Of a stretch of DNA of 64,000 nt, positions 11,901 through 22,235 are shown one piece after another. The notes beneath the pieces were generated by a model. The model made no database searches. It saw only the letters and a list, made by a program, of their open reading frames with translations, and was not told the origin of the DNA. Position 1 is the first letter of the stretch; each line of letters starts with the position of its first letter. The position numbers and the translations under genes are program-made. Source of the stretch: Pardosa pseudoannulata (taxonomy: Eukaryota; Arthropoda; Arachnida; Araneae; Lycosidae); contig CM063505.1 in assembly GCA_032207245.1 (NCBI GenBank), positions 169,091,390-169,155,389 on the forward strand. The letters run 5' to 3'.

Positions 11901-12940
11901 AAAGCAATGTGATTATATACTATAAGTAAAAAATGAAAATATGAGATAATATTGAAGTTCACAAAAATATTACTAATTTAAAAAATTTTCTAGTATTTTA
12001 TTTTTCAATACTCGAACCAAGCAACTAAAACCTTCAAAATCTCTTCACACTCTGACTTCAATTGACATTCTGCGTTTCGTTCTTTCTACTGTTGCTTATT
12101 GCTTGTTTCATTTGAGATAACAATATCGGATAACGGATAGAAGTATTGATAGTACATTCCTATTTATTATTGCTGTAGTGTTTGCCTGACTAGAACTAAT
12201 TTGCTAAAAATTTTCTCTAAATTGCGATCGTAGAGATAGGTATACCACATAAAAATTTTCAATATTTCAACACGTTTAAAGAAAATAAACTTCAATATAT
12301 ATTTACTTCGTTCAATGGATAAAATTCAGTATAAGAGATAAAATAAAAATGCAAAATGTTTTTGTAATTTCCCTTATAAAATTCGAAATGCGTCAAAATG
12401 ACGCGTCCCGTAAACCTTGTGTTAAGTAAGAGTATAATGTTACGAATTTGTTTACCGAGCCGTAAATTTAGCATGGGACTCTATGGGTATCTCGCCAAAT
12501 TGGCGAGATATCGGCTCGTTGGCGACAGTTTTGGCAACCTATTTTTGTCGCCAAGTTCATCGCCAAGTGTCGCCAAATGTTGCCAAGTGGGGCGTCACGT
12601 GACAACTTCCGGTTCCGGTTTCTGGAATATTCCAGCAGTTTCTTCAGGCCTATATAAGGCAGACAGAATCCCATGCAGTGTAGAGACGTTAAGTGGATCT
12701 CTCGTTGTAAGAAGTACGCTCGGTGTGTTGTGTTTCACCAGTGCTTCCGTTTTGTTTGATGCGGAAAGAGGTACGTGAGCCCGCGGCCTTGTGCTCGAGT
12801 TGTTCCGCGATGACGTTGTATCTTTTCCAACTGATTGCGAATAAAGTATTTGTCTTCGTGCTGTAGTCTTACTGAAAGTCCATTCAATCCCCGAACCCAG
12901 TTTTGAAGTTCGTAACAATATATTCTATTACAAAGTCGCC

Positions 12941-12972
<32 letters not shown>

Positions 12973-15900
12973 TCTTTGGATGGAATACTTTTTTTTTAGG
13001 AAACATCAACAATAATTTCGCCAAATTTGCGAAGAGACACTTTATTCTGAAGTATTACTGAATTTGAAGAAATGAAGGAGAAAGCGATTATAGAAAATTA
13101 GAGGAGTTTAAATTGATAAGAACATGAAAATTTTTTATCGACATTGGAAATACTTGATCACAAGGTGATAAGAAACCGTCTTAGTAAAATAGCAATATAT
13201 ATTTTTTTATATATATAAGCCTAAGAGATTCCGCCTTTTTTCAGTGTCAGTCATCTTAAATGTAGCAACAAGAGATTATCAGCGCTTATACAGACGTAAG
13301 AGAGGTCTTAGATTGTAAGAATGAAAGAAATCGAGATGTTGTATTTCAGGCAGGTGAATAAATGATAGATTATATCATTGGAGGCAGATATAAGTGCCAA
13401 GAGATGACATTTTTAACTAAAATCCACCGGAATTGAATATTCTTTTGCCATTCAAAGGATAGGTCAATACATTTGAAACTTTTTTTTTAAAATTTCGATG
13501 CTCTTTCTGAATCTGAGTAAAATGCTAACAGGTACTTTTTACTACATAGTTCACTATGTTTAGATAACATTCACGCAAACGTTAGAGCACTGATCTTTGG
13601 TTCCCGAGTTCATGGGTTCGAATCCCATTGTGGTATGGTTGCTCGTAGCCGTTCGGAATCGGCTTTAAGCAGTAGGTCCCGGTCTCATTAGCCCTCATAT
13701 TGCAAAAAAGTAGACCGTAGAGCTTGAAACCAAACTAAAACTAAACATTTAAAAATACTTAGCATAATTATCTCAGACTAGCATATAGTCCGTCATATGA
13801 CGAGATCAGTAAAATTTTTAATTTTCCAGAATTGTAAAGAACCTTAAGAGGCAGGTAAAAACAATGGTTTGTTTTTTAGCTGAGAATTATCTGGTACACG
13901 CTCAATAATTTGTGTATCTTTACTGACCCCATGTTAGTTGCCAACTTTAGTTTATCTTGTCATATTACCTAATAGGATAGACAGCACAGATTTTAATTAT
14001 TGATAGTGATTATTTGGCGGTATATATGAATGATGTCCAAAATTTAGCGAATCGGTTGCAAACCGTGTGGTTATGTATAAAAAACAAACGAACAAACTTC
14101 TTAATATTCAAAGATATATAACTTAAAAGCTAGATATTTATTAGTCTGTGAAATGGACTCCGAGACTTTTATGAAAATAATTTGTTGTTAATACCGGTGA
14201 CAAAATTTTCATTGCAACAAAAAATAATCGATGATTAAATTTAAAACTATCACATATGTACCTAATCTATTATTTAAGCCAAATATAAAAGAAAATTATT
14301 TACGCAATATCTAAGCTCAGTGATAAAACGTATGAAAATAATGCAGACGATATTTAAATAATTTAAAATAAGAAATGGTTAAATGAGGTGGTTAAAGGAA
14401 TGACGTCATAATGCTAGAAAAAAATGCTATTTTTACCTATTTAATATGTGATAAACTTAATAGCCTGCTTTTAGCCCGGGGAAAATAAGGCTTGAAATAA
14501 TGACATCAAACGGTCGAAAAGGGGGGAAGGGGGGAATTTCGAACTCGCTTTGAATTTTGCCAACCCTAACTCATCAAGAATCCAATATGGATGCCTCTAT
14601 CCATTCCAAGTCCAAACGCTTCTTAAATGCGGGGACAGACGGACAGATAACTTAGGCTATTATTATATAGGGGATATATGAAGTGCTTCAAACATATTAA
14701 CTGCACAATTTTATATTTTAAGTACGTCATCAACAGGATTTTAAAACACATCTATCAATATAGCATTTTTTTTAAATATAAAACAATTTAAACCTGCATT
14801 CATATTTTGCACTCATCTCAAAATTCTTTAAAAAAGAAAGGAATTAACTAAATATTAATATCAACAAAAATGACCATACATAAAATCATTTACATGTCAT
14901 CACATCACTGAAAAAACAACCACAATAATTTTCTTTTTCTTTGAAGCACTGTCGCATTCTTAATAAAGATTATTCATTTCAGAATGCAATTAAAATCCAC
15001 CTTATAATTTTTCTCTTTTTATTAAACTAATTTTCCAAGTTAAAGATTTTACAACATGTGTGTATACAGGAATATTTGCTTGTAGTTATTTATTTTCAAA
15101 CATCTTTATTCATGAAATTAATTTGAAGTGAAGAGGTTATCCCCTATATAATAATAACCTAATTTGTCTGTCCGCGAATTTTTGAAGCGGTTGTACCTGG
15201 AATGGATACAGGCATCCATATTGAATTTTTCATGAGTTAGGGTTAGCAAAATTGAAAGCGAGTTCCAAAATCCACCCTATCCTCCCTTTTCGAGCGTTTA
15301 ATGCTATTATTTCAAGCTTTATCTTTCCTCTTATTCTATACGAAATTCATTCTTGATAGGATGGCAAAGCCAGAGAGTAATATTTAAATTTCTGGACTGT
15401 TTCTACTTAAACCTTCATATACTGTAATTAGTTTGCACACAACGTGCAGGCGTTCTACGTTTGGTAGAATGTCCGCCCACTTGATCGTCATACTTCTCGG
15501 GTTGACGGTTCTATCCCCGACGCAGCTAATTTTTTTAATGTCTAATAAATTTAATATTTTCTGCTTTTTCTTTTAAATTCTTATTCCGAAAGTTGTTCTA
15601 TTATTTTTAAAATAAATTTTTACTATTTTTTCAACATTTTATAATTTTTATTATTATCCATATTGGATTTTTGATGAGTTAGGGTTTGCAAAATTCAAAG
15701 CGAGTAAAGTTTATCTTTTCCTAAACTATAGATCCGATTCTGAAGTGAATTGGTATGAATAAGCTTCGTATCACAGCGAAAAATACTGTCCTCTTTAAAA
15801 CGTTCGAAATCCACCCCGTCCCCTTTTCGAGTGTTTAATGCCATTATATCAAGTCCCATTTTAAGAGCAAGCTATTAAATTTATAAATTTATCACATAAT

Positions 15901-18900
15901 AAATGGGTAAAAATAACAATTTTTTTCTAGCCTTATGATGTCATTCCTTTAATAATCTCATCATTTCTTATTTTAAATTATTTAAATATTTTCTGCATTA
16001 TTTTCATACGTTTTATCATTAAACTTAGATATTACATAAATAATTTTCTTTTTTATTTGACTTAAATAATAAATTAAATACATATGTGATAATTTTAATC
16101 GATTATTTTTGTTGAAAGATAATTCTCAGCCAAAAAAACAAACCATTTTTTTAACTGCCTCATAGAGTTCTTTACAATTCTGGAAAATTAAAAATTTTAC
16201 TGATCCCGTCATATAACGGGCTCTATGCTAGTATTTGAATATTTTCGTATAACAGATTCCCTTTTTTTTCACAGTTAAGTAAAGACTTCTAATATATTTT
16301 CATTAGTTTTCATGTTTATCATAATTCCTCAATCTAAATAAGAATTTCTGTTATTTTTCAGGCTTTTTCTATTTAATTCTTAGTCATTTGGGAATAACAG
16401 CCGGTGCACACAGACTTTGGTCCCACAAGTCATACAAGGCAAAACTGCCTCTAAGAATTTTACTTTGTATTTTCGCCAGTATTGCCTCGCAGGTCAGTAT
16501 CACAATATTTGCTTCCAATATTTTCATTTATTATTAGTGTTTAAAACTAAGTTCTACAACGAATGGTCAATAAATATATTTGACAAATTTTGTTTAATTA
16601 GTTGCCAAATTATTTCAATAATGAGCATGATTTTATTTTATGAATTTTTGTTTTATGCAAGGGAGTGAAAAAAAGAAAAGAATAAATACGAACAAAATAA
16701 ATGAGATATAAAAAGTGGGTCCCATAAAATATAATGAACCTTTCTTTAGAGTAAAAGCTGTATCATTTCTTTTAATGTTATTTTTATAGAAGTATAAGTA
16801 ATATATCGAAAAACGTTTTAAAATAGTATTGAATAAACGCTTGTAAGAAATGTTTTATGAGCACATAGTACATTTCTAGCTGAAAAGTATTATAACAACC
16901 TGTTTTAGATTCAATGTAAAATAAAATGTTTCCTGCTTAGAATCATTTTTTTCTTAGATCATTAATAAGAGTATACCTTTATAAAAGTTTTAGCTTTGTT
17001 ATATGAAGCAATACATTTAAAAATCATAAAATATATACACCAAGTGAAAAAAAAATAGAAATCCAGTTACCCCCAGCAAAACTTTTGAAATTTGTAAATT
17101 AGAAACAAATTTTTTAATATGAAATAGGAAATAATTATCATTTTTATTTTGTAAACTTCAATTTTATTAATTAAAACAGTGTATTTTATTTTATAGAATG
17201 ATAAAGGCTAATATTTTCAATTTTTAATTTAAGAGTTTTTAAATATTTTATTGTCAAATACTTTATTTGTCAAATTTATTATCTAAAGTTTTGATCTACA
17301 GAATAAAACATTTATATTACTTCGATTTTATATAAAAATTTAGCTTCTAGGTTAGTGAATTTCATTTTATTTTCATTTGGTGCATATTTTTTATATTATT
17401 ATAAAAATACATTAAATATACAATTATATTATTATAAGGATAATTTTTTACATTATTATAAAAAATAGGACACTTGAAATGACGCAATTAAATCATTTTT
17501 AAAGCTAAAGAATTATTAAAGAATTGTAAAAAATTCACTCTAAAAGGAGCAGAATGTTTTATGCATTTTATGAAGAATCAAAAAGAGGCTCTTATAATGA
17601 AAAGTTTCTAAAAGTACTACCCTATATTCTCAATGATAACTGGCCACTTACGATTTTAAAAGCTCTGTTGAATATCTACAAATATATGAGGAATTATACT
17701 AAGACTGTAGGTGTGTAAAAGGCATGATGGTAGTATCCATGTTGCTTCAGCAGCCAACAGAAACATTGATTTTGCGGCCAGCAATATACTGAATGCTTAT
17801 TTTGTTTTTATACAAAATACTGTATTAAATTTAGATATACCCCCTTCATCTTTTAGCTTCCTTTTGACAACAACGGATTTCGAGCTTTTCTATCGACAAT
17901 CACTCTCAAAATTTTTTCAGCTATGTCTTGAGGACTTTCACAAAAGTTGCTGCATACATATAGCTAAAAAAAACATGAACTTCCTATTTTGATTGCATTC
18001 ACGCATGTGCATTGAACGTTACTTTAACAAACCTGATCATTTGTTATCTAATATTTATTATTTTTTAACTTATTGCGTGTTATTGTGTGCATGTCGTTTG
18101 TCATTCTTCCTGAAAATAGCATTGTATTATATTGAAAACTCTGCAAATTATAAGCAAAGCACTTAGTAATATTTGGTAGTAATGCTTGTAGGTATACTTA
18201 CTAATGCTTGTAGAGAAACCTAAATTTCTCCAAGTGCTATCCTCATAAAAATGAAGTAGATTATTGCAAGAAGTCTCCAAATCATGTGCTAAAGTTTCAA
18301 TTCTTCCCAGACAATCGTTTTTACCAGGTTATTTAAAACATATTCGTTTCTCTTCAGCTATTTGACGGTCTCCTACGGAGTTTCAAAAAAGCATATTACA
18401 CGAAAAAAAAAAAAACAGAAATATATGACATTTACTACCCGCTTTACAAGCCTAAGGTTTTCGAATAATTATTCATATATTTTTCTAGATATTCTAAAAA
18501 ACGTCTAAAACCGTAAGTAACCAGTCATCATTGGCCATATGGTGTACGTCGCTTTAAGGAACTGCTGAACGATGATAGAATGGTTAGGGCGCTGACTTTC
18601 GGAACCAGAGTTAGTGGGTTCGAATCCCACAGTGGCATGGTTGTTCGTAGCCGTTCGAAATTGCTTTAAGCAATAGGTCCCGGTATCATTAGACCTCTAA
18701 ATTGCAAAAAGTAGACCTCAGATCTCAAAACCAAGCAATTAAGGATCTTGTAATTTAATAAGTTTCTGTGAAAAAAATATCTATATTTTCATTGCATTGT
18801 ATTTGATTTTTTTTTATTTTGCATTCTGCTCTAACTTAGGTTTATACAATTATTTGTAAGTTTTGGTAACAACTTTTACACTTGATACTAAGAATTGTTG

Positions 18901-20958
18901 AGTTTTCATATGTGAGATTTCTCGCACGAGTGAGTTAACATTCATTGACAAATTATTTTTGCATTGTAAACTGCACCGGTTGAATTCTTTGTTAGCATAT
19001 GAATGCCTCTGCTGTGTTACTGACAACTAATTCTTAATTTTTTATTCTCTTAGAATGATATATACGAGTGGTGTCGTGATCACAGGACACATCACAAATT
19101 CACGGACACCAACGCAGATCCCCACAACATAAACAGAGGATTTTTCTTTGCTCACATGGGATGGTTGATGTGCAGAAAACATCCTGATGTAACTACGAAA
19201 GGAAAGACTCTAAGCCTTGATGATATATGGAAGGATCCCGTAGTCAGATTTCATAGAAGGTAACACTAAATAACACATCATTATCAAAGAGAGCGAATTC
19301 AGTAGTTGGAAAAGCAGATTGATAAGGCAGAATTTCAGCATATCCTACTTTTTCAACCATTTAGTTATCTCGTATTGGTAATGTATCCACGAAACAGCTG
19401 TCTGTTTTAAATCTCTTTCTATTGTAACGTATCCGGTCCCTGTTTCAGGTGACACAAGGAAGAATCAGGTGTGTCTTGATTAATGAATTTATTTACACCT
19501 CTGCTTTATACATCATTTCACAAATACAGACACAAAAAAATTTCCGATCACAGGTAGGTGATTCGATACATGTAGGCGAGAATAGAGACATGCAATAACT
19601 AAGATCAGACTCTGCCGAAATATTGGTGATCCGACGGAAGAAACAATTCGGTAGCTCTCGCGAAAGTTCATTGAAGTAATGGTAGAATATCAAAGCACTG
19701 TTAGAGTTCCGAAGGAAAATATGCAAACAATCCTGAAGAGGATTATATTAGAAAAGGAAACACAATGCACAGGGTATCGTTTCAATCTCAGCAAGAGATT
19801 TATCCCAAGACGGGATTTCGCTAAATAAAACTCTCCGATGGAAAGACTGGTCGAGACGACCTCCCAGTTAGCCGATGCGGGCTACTCTTTAAAGAAAAGA
19901 TCCCAAGGTGGGATTATAGCAAAAAACTTTCCGGTAGAGAGACTGGTCAAGGCGACATCTGAATTAGCTGGTAGCTAGCTAAATAACTTCTTCTCTAAAA
20001 AACAAATCTTCTCTCGTCTCTTTCTAGGGGAGGGACCTCACCCACAATTTTATTATTGGATCATCTAGCGATGACCTCACCTCCGACCAACTGTATTGGT
20101 CCGGGTAAAATAATCATCGGCCGCAAACCCAGGGGTCCCTGAAATTCTTAGCGGCTAGATTCAAGTCGCGGCAATTCCTTTGTCGTTCCGATGGTCATAT
20201 TTCTGGCTGTCAGTGAAGTTACCGGGTTGTCTGGAATATTGTTCCGCTACTATAGGGCACAACAGTGTAGACATCGTGGTGCTGGGGAAAACAATCCCTT
20301 TGTATCTACACAAGCGAAGTCCACCTCTCAGTTCTTTGATGTCGACACACCGCTAAATCCTGCCGTTACATTATTTATTTTTTATGAATTTATTGCTCTA
20401 TTATTATAAATACTCCTATGTTTGTAGAGTATATGCCAGTATTTTGTATGCACCTTTTGTTATATGATCTTCATTTAGTTAATAAATAATTCTCCTTTTA
20501 CACCTAGGTATTACTACCTGATGATGCTAATTTTTTGCATCTACCTTCCAACGATGATCCCAGTGTGGTGTTGGGGTGAATCACTGAAGAACTCATTATT
20601 AATAGCTGGATTAGCACGATATTGCATCAGCCTTCACTGCACATGGCTCGTAAACAGTGCAGCGCACTTTTACGGATACCAGCCATTCGATAAATATATA
20701 CAAGCAAGAGAAAATCCTTTCGTATCTATTGTAGCCTTAGGAGAAGGTTGGCACAACTTTCATCACGTTTTTCCTTGGGACTATTCTACAAGTGAGCTAG
20801 GTTACACCTTAAATCTAACAAAACTATTTATCGATGCCATGGCGAGCATTGGTTGGGCATACGATTTAAAATCTGCTCATCCTGAAACGATAAAACAACG
20901 GAAGTTGAAGAGCGGAGATGGCAGCCGTAATGATGCTGTCCTCATTTGTGAAGAATAA
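6712..20958 (+). CDS. SCD-like: Acyl-CoA delta-9 desaturase (stearoyl-CoA desaturase type), four coding exons
   Basis: Coding exons 6712-6895, 16362-16492, 19054-19259 and 20508-20958 join in frame (184+131+206+451 = 972 nt) into 323 aa. The family is an endoplasmic-reticulum di-iron enzyme that puts a cis double bond at C9 of saturated acyl-CoA, using electrons from cytochrome b5. All three histidine boxes are present: HRLWSH (residues 78-83), HRTHH (115-119) and HNFHH (256-260). The extra metal ligand motif NSAAH is at 223-227. Hydrophobic segments near 29-52, 60-76, 90-105, 180-193 and 205-222 fit the four-helix membrane topology. Other family signatures are GITAGAHRLWSHKSYKA, NADPHNINRGFFFAH and GEGWHNFHHVFPWDY. 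The N terminus is some 20-30 residues shorter than in many insect enzymes. Start codon choice rests on alignment of EYKIKIVWFNVI to the family start of the first helix. No disabling change is seen. Substrate chain length cannot be told from the sequence. Confidence 0.96.
8283..8431. repeat. TG/TA compound microsatellite, duplicated unit
   Basis: Alternating (TG)n and (TA)n runs in which a block of about 65 bp, including a TATTTATA interruption and GTGTTTGTG, occurs twice in tandem. The open frames across it are low-complexity artefacts. Confidence 0.95.
8432..8862 (+). mobile_element. Possible solo LTR bounded by TG and CA microsatellites
   Basis: The non-repetitive block begins TGTAAGG and ends CATTACA, giving TG...CA ends with the inverted pair TGTAA/TTACA. 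An AATAAA lies at 8784-8789, about 75 bp before the end, as in many LTRs. The left edge runs out of a (TG)n run and the right edge into (CA)n(TA)n, so no target duplication can be read. A motif TTTGGTGCCAGGAG near 9019 resembles the start of a retrotransposon interior, so the LTR could instead run through the microsatellite to about 9015. Confidence 0.4.
8862..8992. repeat. (CA)n(TA)n microsatellite
   Basis: A CA run followed by about 100 bp of nearly pure TA with small interruptions. Confidence 0.97.
9720..10950. repeat. 203-bp tandem array in intron 1, about 6 copies
   Basis: Units contain ATAGCATATATTTGATG, TTTTTCCAAGATTATTAGTA and GTAAAAATCCATTTACCCAC. The ATAGCAT tag recurs near 9941, 10142, 10346, 10550 and 10752 (201-204 bp apart), with a diverged first copy from about 9720. 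A related single unit lies in intron 2 and another at 61.9-62.2 kb, so this is a dispersed family that amplified locally. Confidence 0.9.
11525..11640 (+). mobile_element. tRNA-derived SINE fragment (family 2)
   Basis: AGCCCAGTGGCTTTGAGAAG is A-box-like. GGAGGTTCGATTCTCGAGC has a B-box core (GGTTCGATTC) about 40 bp further on, the spacing of a tRNA gene. The cloverleaf does not look intact and the body (CAAAATGAGGACCAAACCTG) is non-tRNA, which points to a SINE rather than a working tRNA. Confidence 0.6.
12438..12917 (+). mobile_element. Solo LTR of a Ty3/gypsy-like retrotransposon
   Basis: The 480-bp block starts TGTTACGAA and ends TTCGTAACA, a perfect 9-bp inverted terminal pair with TG...CA. 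It has a TATA box (TATATAAGGC, 12651-12660) and an AATAAA (12840-12845), in the order expected on the + strand. It is much more GC-rich than its surroundings. Flanks are AT-rich (ATAA left, ATAT right), so a 4-bp duplication is only partly matched. The U3 part carries many TCGCCAA motifs. No internal retrotransposon sequence follows, so it is a solo LTR left by recombination. Confidence 0.8.
12487..12509. promoter_or_regulatory. 23-nt palindrome in LTR U3
   Basis: TATCTCGCCAA and TTGGCGAGATA are perfect reverse complements around a single central A. At least five more GCCAA/TTGGC half sites follow within 100 bp. This could be a binding site for a dimeric regulator. Confidence 0.55.
13572..13745 (+). 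mobile_element. tRNA-derived SINE (family 1)
   Basis: Contains the B box GGGTTCGAATCCC, the body GTAGCCGTTCGGAATCGGC and a tail ending AAACTAAAACTAAAC, matching the element at 5776-5957 in reverse. The first 20 bp are diverged. It lies in intron 1. Confidence 0.85.
13775..16240. mobile_element. 2.4-kb element with long inverted arms, in intron 1
   Basis: The outer arms are reverse complements. The left starts ACTAGCATATAGTCCGTCAT. The right, reversed, starts ACTAGCATAGAGCCCGTTAT. Both continue with the same GATCAGTAAAATTTTTAATT. Similarity extends about 800-900 bp inward (13775-14681 against 15655-16240), with a partial extra right-arm copy at 15138-15345 that starts at the mirror motif TATCCCCTATATAATAATA. 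The central spacer is 14682-15137. No transposase frame is visible. The class is unknown: a long-TIR DNA transposon, a foldback element, or two opposed copies of one repeat. Confidence 0.75.
15440..15535 (+). mobile_element. tRNA-like fragment (family 3)
   Basis: CGTTTGGTAGAATGTCCGCC resembles an A box and GACGGTTCTATCCCC a B box, 45 bp apart, followed by AT-rich sequence. It lies between duplicated right-arm segments of the 2.4-kb inverted element, which suggests insertion into that arm. No intact cloverleaf could be drawn. Confidence 0.45.
16362..16492 (+). CDS. SCD-like: Desaturase coding exon 2 (residues 62-105)
   Basis: Acceptor TTTTTCAG precedes 16362; donor GTCAGT follows 16492. It completes the split serine codon and encodes the second helix, the first histidine box HRLWSH and the third hydrophobic stretch, ending at a codon boundary after IASQ. 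Confidence 0.95.
16880..17110. repeat. Diverged single unit of the 203-bp family
   Basis: Shares the order of motifs seen in the intron 1 array: TATTATAAC, TTAGATCATTAATAAG, ATATATACACCAAGTGAAAA, AAATCCAGTTACCC and TTTGTAAATTAGAAAC. Confidence 0.6.
18564..18745 (+). mobile_element. tRNA-derived SINE (family 1)
   Basis: Starts GCTGAACGATGATAGAATGG, has the B box GGGTTCGAATCCC and the body GTAGCCGTTCGAAATTGC, and ends in AAAACCAAGCAATTAAG. A full-length but diverged copy in intron 2. Confidence 0.88.
19054..19259 (+). CDS. SCD-like: Desaturase coding exon 3 (residues 106-173 plus 2 nt)
   Basis: Acceptor TTCTCTTAG precedes 19054. The exon encodes NDIYEWCRDHRTHHKF, with the second histidine box, then the NADPHNINRGFFFAH signature and KHPDV, and ends at a GTAACA donor (19260) that leaves two bases of an arginine codon. 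Confidence 0.95.
19260..20507 (+). other. Desaturase intron 3 (1.25 kb)
   Basis: GTAACA donor and ACACCTAG acceptor. Three quarters of it is a single LTR-like insertion (19433-20370). Confidence 0.92.
19433..20370 (-). mobile_element. Solo-LTR-like element in intron 3
   Basis: The 938-bp block begins TGTAACG and ends CGTTACA, perfect 7-bp inverted ends with TG...CA. It is GC-richer than the intron. Flanks read CTAT on the left and TTAT on the right, a near-match 4-bp duplication. On the - strand an AATAAA (complement of TTTATT near 19487) lies some 55 bp before the 3' end, which favours - orientation. There is a rough internal repeat around CGGTAGAGAGACTGGTCAAG and CGATGGAAAGACTGGTCGAG. No internal coding region is present. 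Confidence 0.65.
20508..20958 (+). CDS. SCD-like: Desaturase coding exon 4 (residues 174-323)
   Basis: Acceptor CACCTAG precedes 20508, whose first base completes the split arginine codon. It encodes the last two helices, NSAAH, the third histidine box HNFHH within GEGWHNFHHVFPWDY, and a cytosolic tail, ending TAA at 20956-20958. Confidence 0.96.
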
Positions 20959-21000
20959 TCGATAGCTGAGAGTCAAAGTGCAAACGCATGATTCAATATA

Positions 21001-21037
21001 AATAAACCAAACTATTTTTATCTCTTACTAGAATAAA
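21001..21037 (+). terminator. Two candidate polyadenylation signals of the desaturase
   Basis: AATAAA occurs at 21001-21006 and 21032-21037, 43 and 74 nt after the stop codon. A hAT MITE starts 16 bp after the second, so the 3' UTR is probably short. Confidence 0.6.
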
Positions 21038-21052
21038 ACCTATTACTGTTGC

Positions 21053-21209
21053 CAGGGGCGTACGCAAGGGGGGGGCAGCGGTTTAACCCCCCCCCCTTGA
21101 GTTCAGACAAAATGGCAAAAATAAGAATTTTTGTAGAAATTATACGGGCTATTATTTTTTAGAATGATGATCCCCCACCCCCATTGAAAAAATTCTGCGT
21201 ACGCCACTG
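21053..21209. mobile_element. 157-bp hAT-type MITE
   Basis: Left end CAGGGGCGTACGCA and right end, reversed, CAGTGGCGTACGCA match at 13 of 14 bases. The 8-bp flanks ACTGTTGC (21045-21052) and ACTATTGC (21210-21217) differ at one base, as expected of an old hAT target duplication. There is no coding capacity. Confidence 0.9.
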
Positions 21210-21485
21210 ACTATTGCCGTGATTGAGCGATAAATTTTCCATGGGGGGGATCTTCTTCAAAATATCATATCTCAGAATTAATGCAGCAATGTTTATACAT
21301 ATACTAGGCGGCTAGACAGACGTTGTTCTGTTTTAAGGCAATAAATCCAAAATTGTAAAATGTTTTTAAATAAATTATAAATTGGACCGTTTTGATGGAA
21401 AAGTCAAGAAAAAAAATTATTTTACAAATAATTGACCCCACAAAGCGCACAGTCATCACAAACGTAATAAGATTAAATTTAAAAA

Positions 21486-21592
21486 TTCCTACATCGCCTG
21501 TACGGGGATTCGACGCTGGGATTTCTCGTACTGAAGCCCGTTGCGTTGACCACTGCGCCACAGATACGTTGTCAGTGAAGGGTTTCAAGCAG
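21486..21592 (-). mobile_element. tRNA-derived SINE head (family 4)
   Basis: On the - strand, GTGGCGCAGTGGTCAACGC reads like a tRNA A box and GCGTCGAATCCCC like a B box about 40 bp later. The cloverleaf is imperfect. Sequence at 21690-21780 (CAGTCCAGCCGTTTAGGAAG and ACACACGGACAGAAG) resembles tails shared by arthropod SINEs and RTE-type LINEs, but in the other orientation. Confidence 0.55.
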
Positions 21593-21974
21593 CAATATAA
21601 TAATCCCAATAAACGCGCAATTCTGAATTTTTAATAAAAAAATCACTTTCTATCGGATGAAATTGAGAATCTAAACCATTCTCAAATCAACTGAATTACA
21701 CAAAATTTCATCAAAATCAGTCCAGCCGTTTAGGAAGAGTTCTATTACAAACACACGGACAGAAGAATTTTATATATAAAGATATACAGTAGACCTTATG
21801 GAAAGTTTCCCGTGATCCCTTTCTCCTTCCCACACAACACACTTCATCCCGATTAGGTTGAAAGTTACGTAAATTCGACCAACTATTTGGCTCTAATACG
21901 TGCAAAACCGATTCCGATTACATAGATATTTTGTGCAAATCTCACCACTTATTAAGTCAAATAGCTCTAAATGT

Positions 21975-22235
21975 AACTCCAGAATACGTTAAAATCAACC
22001 AGATTTGGAAGTAAAATGACATCGCGATCTTATCCATATCATGTAAAATTGACCATATTTGGATGTAAAATGTACATTATGATCTTATCCATATTACGTA
22101 AGAGTGGTGTTACTTTGCCCCGGGCTAAGCCATCCAGAACATCCATATTACGTAAAATCTACCAGATTTGGATGTAAAATGTACATCGTGATTTTATCCA
22201 TATTACGTAAAATCAACCAGATTTGATTGTCGAAT
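21975..22235. repeat. About 58-bp minisatellite, 4-5 copies
   Basis: Motifs ACGTAAAATCAACCAGATTTGG, ATGTAAAATG and ATCTTATCCATATTACGTAA recur near 21985, 22040, 22140 and 22200. A GC-richer insertion (TTTGCCCCGGGCTAAGCC) interrupts the array at about 22105-22135. Confidence 0.75.

Larger units (their letters stand above)
6896..16361 (+). other. Desaturase intron 1 (9.5 kb)
   Basis: GTAAGT donor and TTATTTTTCAG acceptor. It contains TG/TA microsatellites, an LTR-like block, the 203-bp array, a solo LTR, two different SINE families and a 2.4-kb inverted repeat, all listed separately. Stretches 6902-7739, 7870-8282, 9250-9719, 10951-11520, 11760-12437 and 12975-13571 hold nothing I recognise. 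Confidence 0.9.
16493..19053 (+). other. Desaturase intron 2 (2.6 kb)
   Basis: GTCAGT donor and CTCTTAG acceptor. It holds one SINE (18564-18745) and one diverged unit of the 203-bp repeat family (16880-17110). The rest is AT-rich with nothing recognised; an open frame at 17711-17992 has no family features. Confidence 0.9.

Noticed and set aside
12398..12918. Open frames of 107-126 codons on both strands
   Set aside because: They lie within the solo LTR, overlap on opposite strands and show no protein family; they reflect the local GC content.
13600..13665. Family 1 SINE heads (here and at 5.9, 18.6, 33.0 and 63.6 kb) as functional tRNA genes
   Set aside because: A and B boxes are present but the acceptor and anticodon stems do not close and the SINE body follows directly.
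17711..17992. 93-codon open frame in intron 2
   Set aside because: No motif, no homology I recognise, unusual composition and no splice context; probably chance or a decayed TE.
20191..20409. 72-codon open frame before desaturase exon 4
   Set aside because: It lies almost wholly in the LTR-like insertion of intron 3 and is not joined to any exon.
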